Shown: positions 31,926 through 32,721 of the stretch, in pieces | Layout of the letters: each line of letters starts with the position of its first letter | Position numbering within the stretch: the stretch's first letter is position 1 | Assembly: GCA_018993265.1 (NCBI GenBank) | Contig: JAGKSW010000017.1 | Span: 1 to 32,721 of the forward strand | DNA length: 32,721 nt | Direction of reading: 5' to 3' | Origin: Nostoc sp. TH1S01 | GTDB lineage: Bacteria; Cyanobacteriota; Cyanobacteriia; Cyanobacteriales; Nostocaceae | The notes under the pieces: generated by a model | Seen by the model: the letters and a program-made list of their open reading frames with translations, nothing else | Database searches by the model: none | Told to the model about the DNA's origin: nothing | Made by a program: the position numbers and the translations under genes

Positions 31926-32721
31926 TTAGATCACAGTGAAATCAGCAACAGTCAAAGTTGCGGTATTAATTCCGGTCAGCGTTGCCAAAACCTCATCAGT
32001 AGAACTGAGCAAAATATTGCTACCAGAAAACCTCAGTTGAGCGAAACTCAACCCAGCAGACAGCCCAATCAAATCAGTACCTATCTTGAAATCTGTAATC
32101 ACATCATTACCCTGATTCGCCGCCAAGATAAAAGTATCCTGACCATTGCCACCAGTGAGGATATCGCTACCCAGACCACCAAACAACAAGTCCAAACCAT
32201 TACCGCCAGTTAAGGTATCGTTACCAGCACCACCAGTTAAGGTATCGTTACCATCACCACCCGCCAGGCTATCATTGCCATTACCACCAATTAAGTTATC
32301 GTTACCAGCGCCGCCAGTTAAGGTATCGTTACCATCACCACCCGCCAGGCTATCATTGCCATCACCGCCATTGAGGGCATCATTGCCATCACCACCAGCC
32401 AGGGTATCGTTGCCATTAGCACCAGCCAGGGTATCGTTACCAGCATCACCACTGAGGATATCGTTACCAGCATTGCCACTGAGGCTATCATTACCATTGC
32501 CACCAGAAATCGTGTCATCTCCAGCAGTGCCAGAAAGGGTATCGTTGCGGTTGCTGCCAATAATATTTGCACCCACAGCAATATTTACACTAGCTGTACC
32601 AGTCAAACTACCATCGCTGATAGTGTAGTTGAAGTTGGCATTACCAGTGAAATTGGTAGTTGGGGTAAAGACAATGAAATCATCTGCCGAATTGCCTGAA
32701 GTGCCGTTATCGTTCAGCACC
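31926..32721 (-). CDS. RTX (haemolysin-type) calcium-binding repeat protein, C-terminal part
   Basis: The open frame runs from the right edge of the window to a TAA at 31926-31928, 264 residues; the true start lies beyond the window, since the first codon here (GTG) is internal. The first 55 residues ([20 protein letters not shown], then [13 protein letters not shown]) look like the end of an Ig/cadherin-like beta domain. About fourteen GGxGxDxLx nonapeptides follow ([20 protein letters not shown] and similar), forming a calcium-binding beta-roll. The tail ([36 protein letters not shown]) matches the C-terminal secretion-signal region common in cyanobacterial RTX proteins. Type I secretion to the cell surface or medium is expected, but no transporter genes are nearby. 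Confidence 0.9.
   Translation of the reverse strand, partial: VLNDNGTSGNSADDFIVFTPTTNFTGNANFNYTISDGSLTGTASVNIAVGANIIGSNRNDTLSGTAGDDTISGGNGNDSLSGNAGNDILSGDAGNDTLAGANGNDTLAGGDGNDALNGGDGNDSLAGGDGNDTLTGGAGNDNLIGGNGNDSLAGGDGNDTLTGGAGNDTLTGGNGLDLLFGGLGSDILTGGNGQDTFILAANQGNDVITDFKIGTDLIGLSAGLSFAQLRFSGSNILLSSTDEVLATLTGINTATLTVADFTVI

Noticed and set aside
32146-32628. Long plus-strand open frame encoding Pro/Leu/Ser repeats
   Set aside because: It is the antisense of the RTX nonapeptide repeats. The repeat DNA keeps all frames open and the product is low-complexity.

Overview
The window looks like chromosomal DNA of a filamentous, probably heterocystous, cyanobacterium (Nostocales: Nostoc, Anabaena, Calothrix, Tolypothrix or a relative). 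The signs are frequent HIP1 octamers (GCGATCGC) inside and between genes, heptanucleotide STRR tracts, many small folded intergenic repeats, an SLH-domain outer-membrane porin, multi-GAF sensor kinases, and an ATP synthase beta-epsilon pair separate from the other atp genes. Taxon and functions are inferred from sequence alone.

Layout. 1-2519 (-): a large open gene running off the left edge, a NACHT-type STAND NTPase with the start of a pentapeptide-repeat tail. 2520-3483: a repeat-rich gap. 3484-5700 (-): an exported phosphodiesterase/alkaline-phosphatase superfamily enzyme. 6049-9090 (+): a triple-GAF histidine kinase and its NarL/LuxR response regulator. 9126-9566 (-): an unknown small protein. 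10163-12334 (+): an SLH/OprB-type porin and a monooxygenase-fold membrane protein. 12559-13647 (+): an Old Yellow Enzyme with an unusual active-site Phe. 13686-14930 (-): an OFA-type MFS carrier. 15120-16031 (+): a CDF metal exporter. About 16164-16418: a truncated metallophosphoesterase remnant. 16801-18755 (+): ATP synthase beta and epsilon, separated by an STRR array that ends at the epsilon start codon.

19081-25220 is a divergent, envelope-directed cluster. On the minus strand is a transmembrane Ser/Thr kinase with a type-1 periplasmic-binding-protein ectodomain. On the plus strand are a membrane coiled-coil protein, an exported protein combining a solute-binding-like domain with a vWA domain, and two small exported proteins. 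Together they could form a ligand-sensing or envelope-stress system. A flotillin-like SPFH protein follows (25541-27619). A MITE-like inverted-repeat element overlaps its stop codon. Next come two overlapping tiny helical genes that may be diverged paralogs.

28533-31531 (-) holds acetate kinase downstream of an ABC/RecF-like AAA ATPase and a DUF4276 (TOPRIM-like) partner. The partner is split by a one-base frameshift. This two-gene pair resembles OLD/PARIS-type ATPase-plus-TOPRIM immune modules. After a structured three-way-junction-like repeat, the window ends in the C-terminal part of an RTX (nonapeptide-repeat) calcium-binding protein (31926-32721, -).

No rRNA, tRNA, CRISPR array or intact insertion sequence was recognised. 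The most promising material for new biology is the kinase/PBP/vWA cluster, the ATPase-DUF4276 pair, the NACHT gene, and the repeats that encroach on gene ends (atpC start, ackA C-terminus, SPFH stop).
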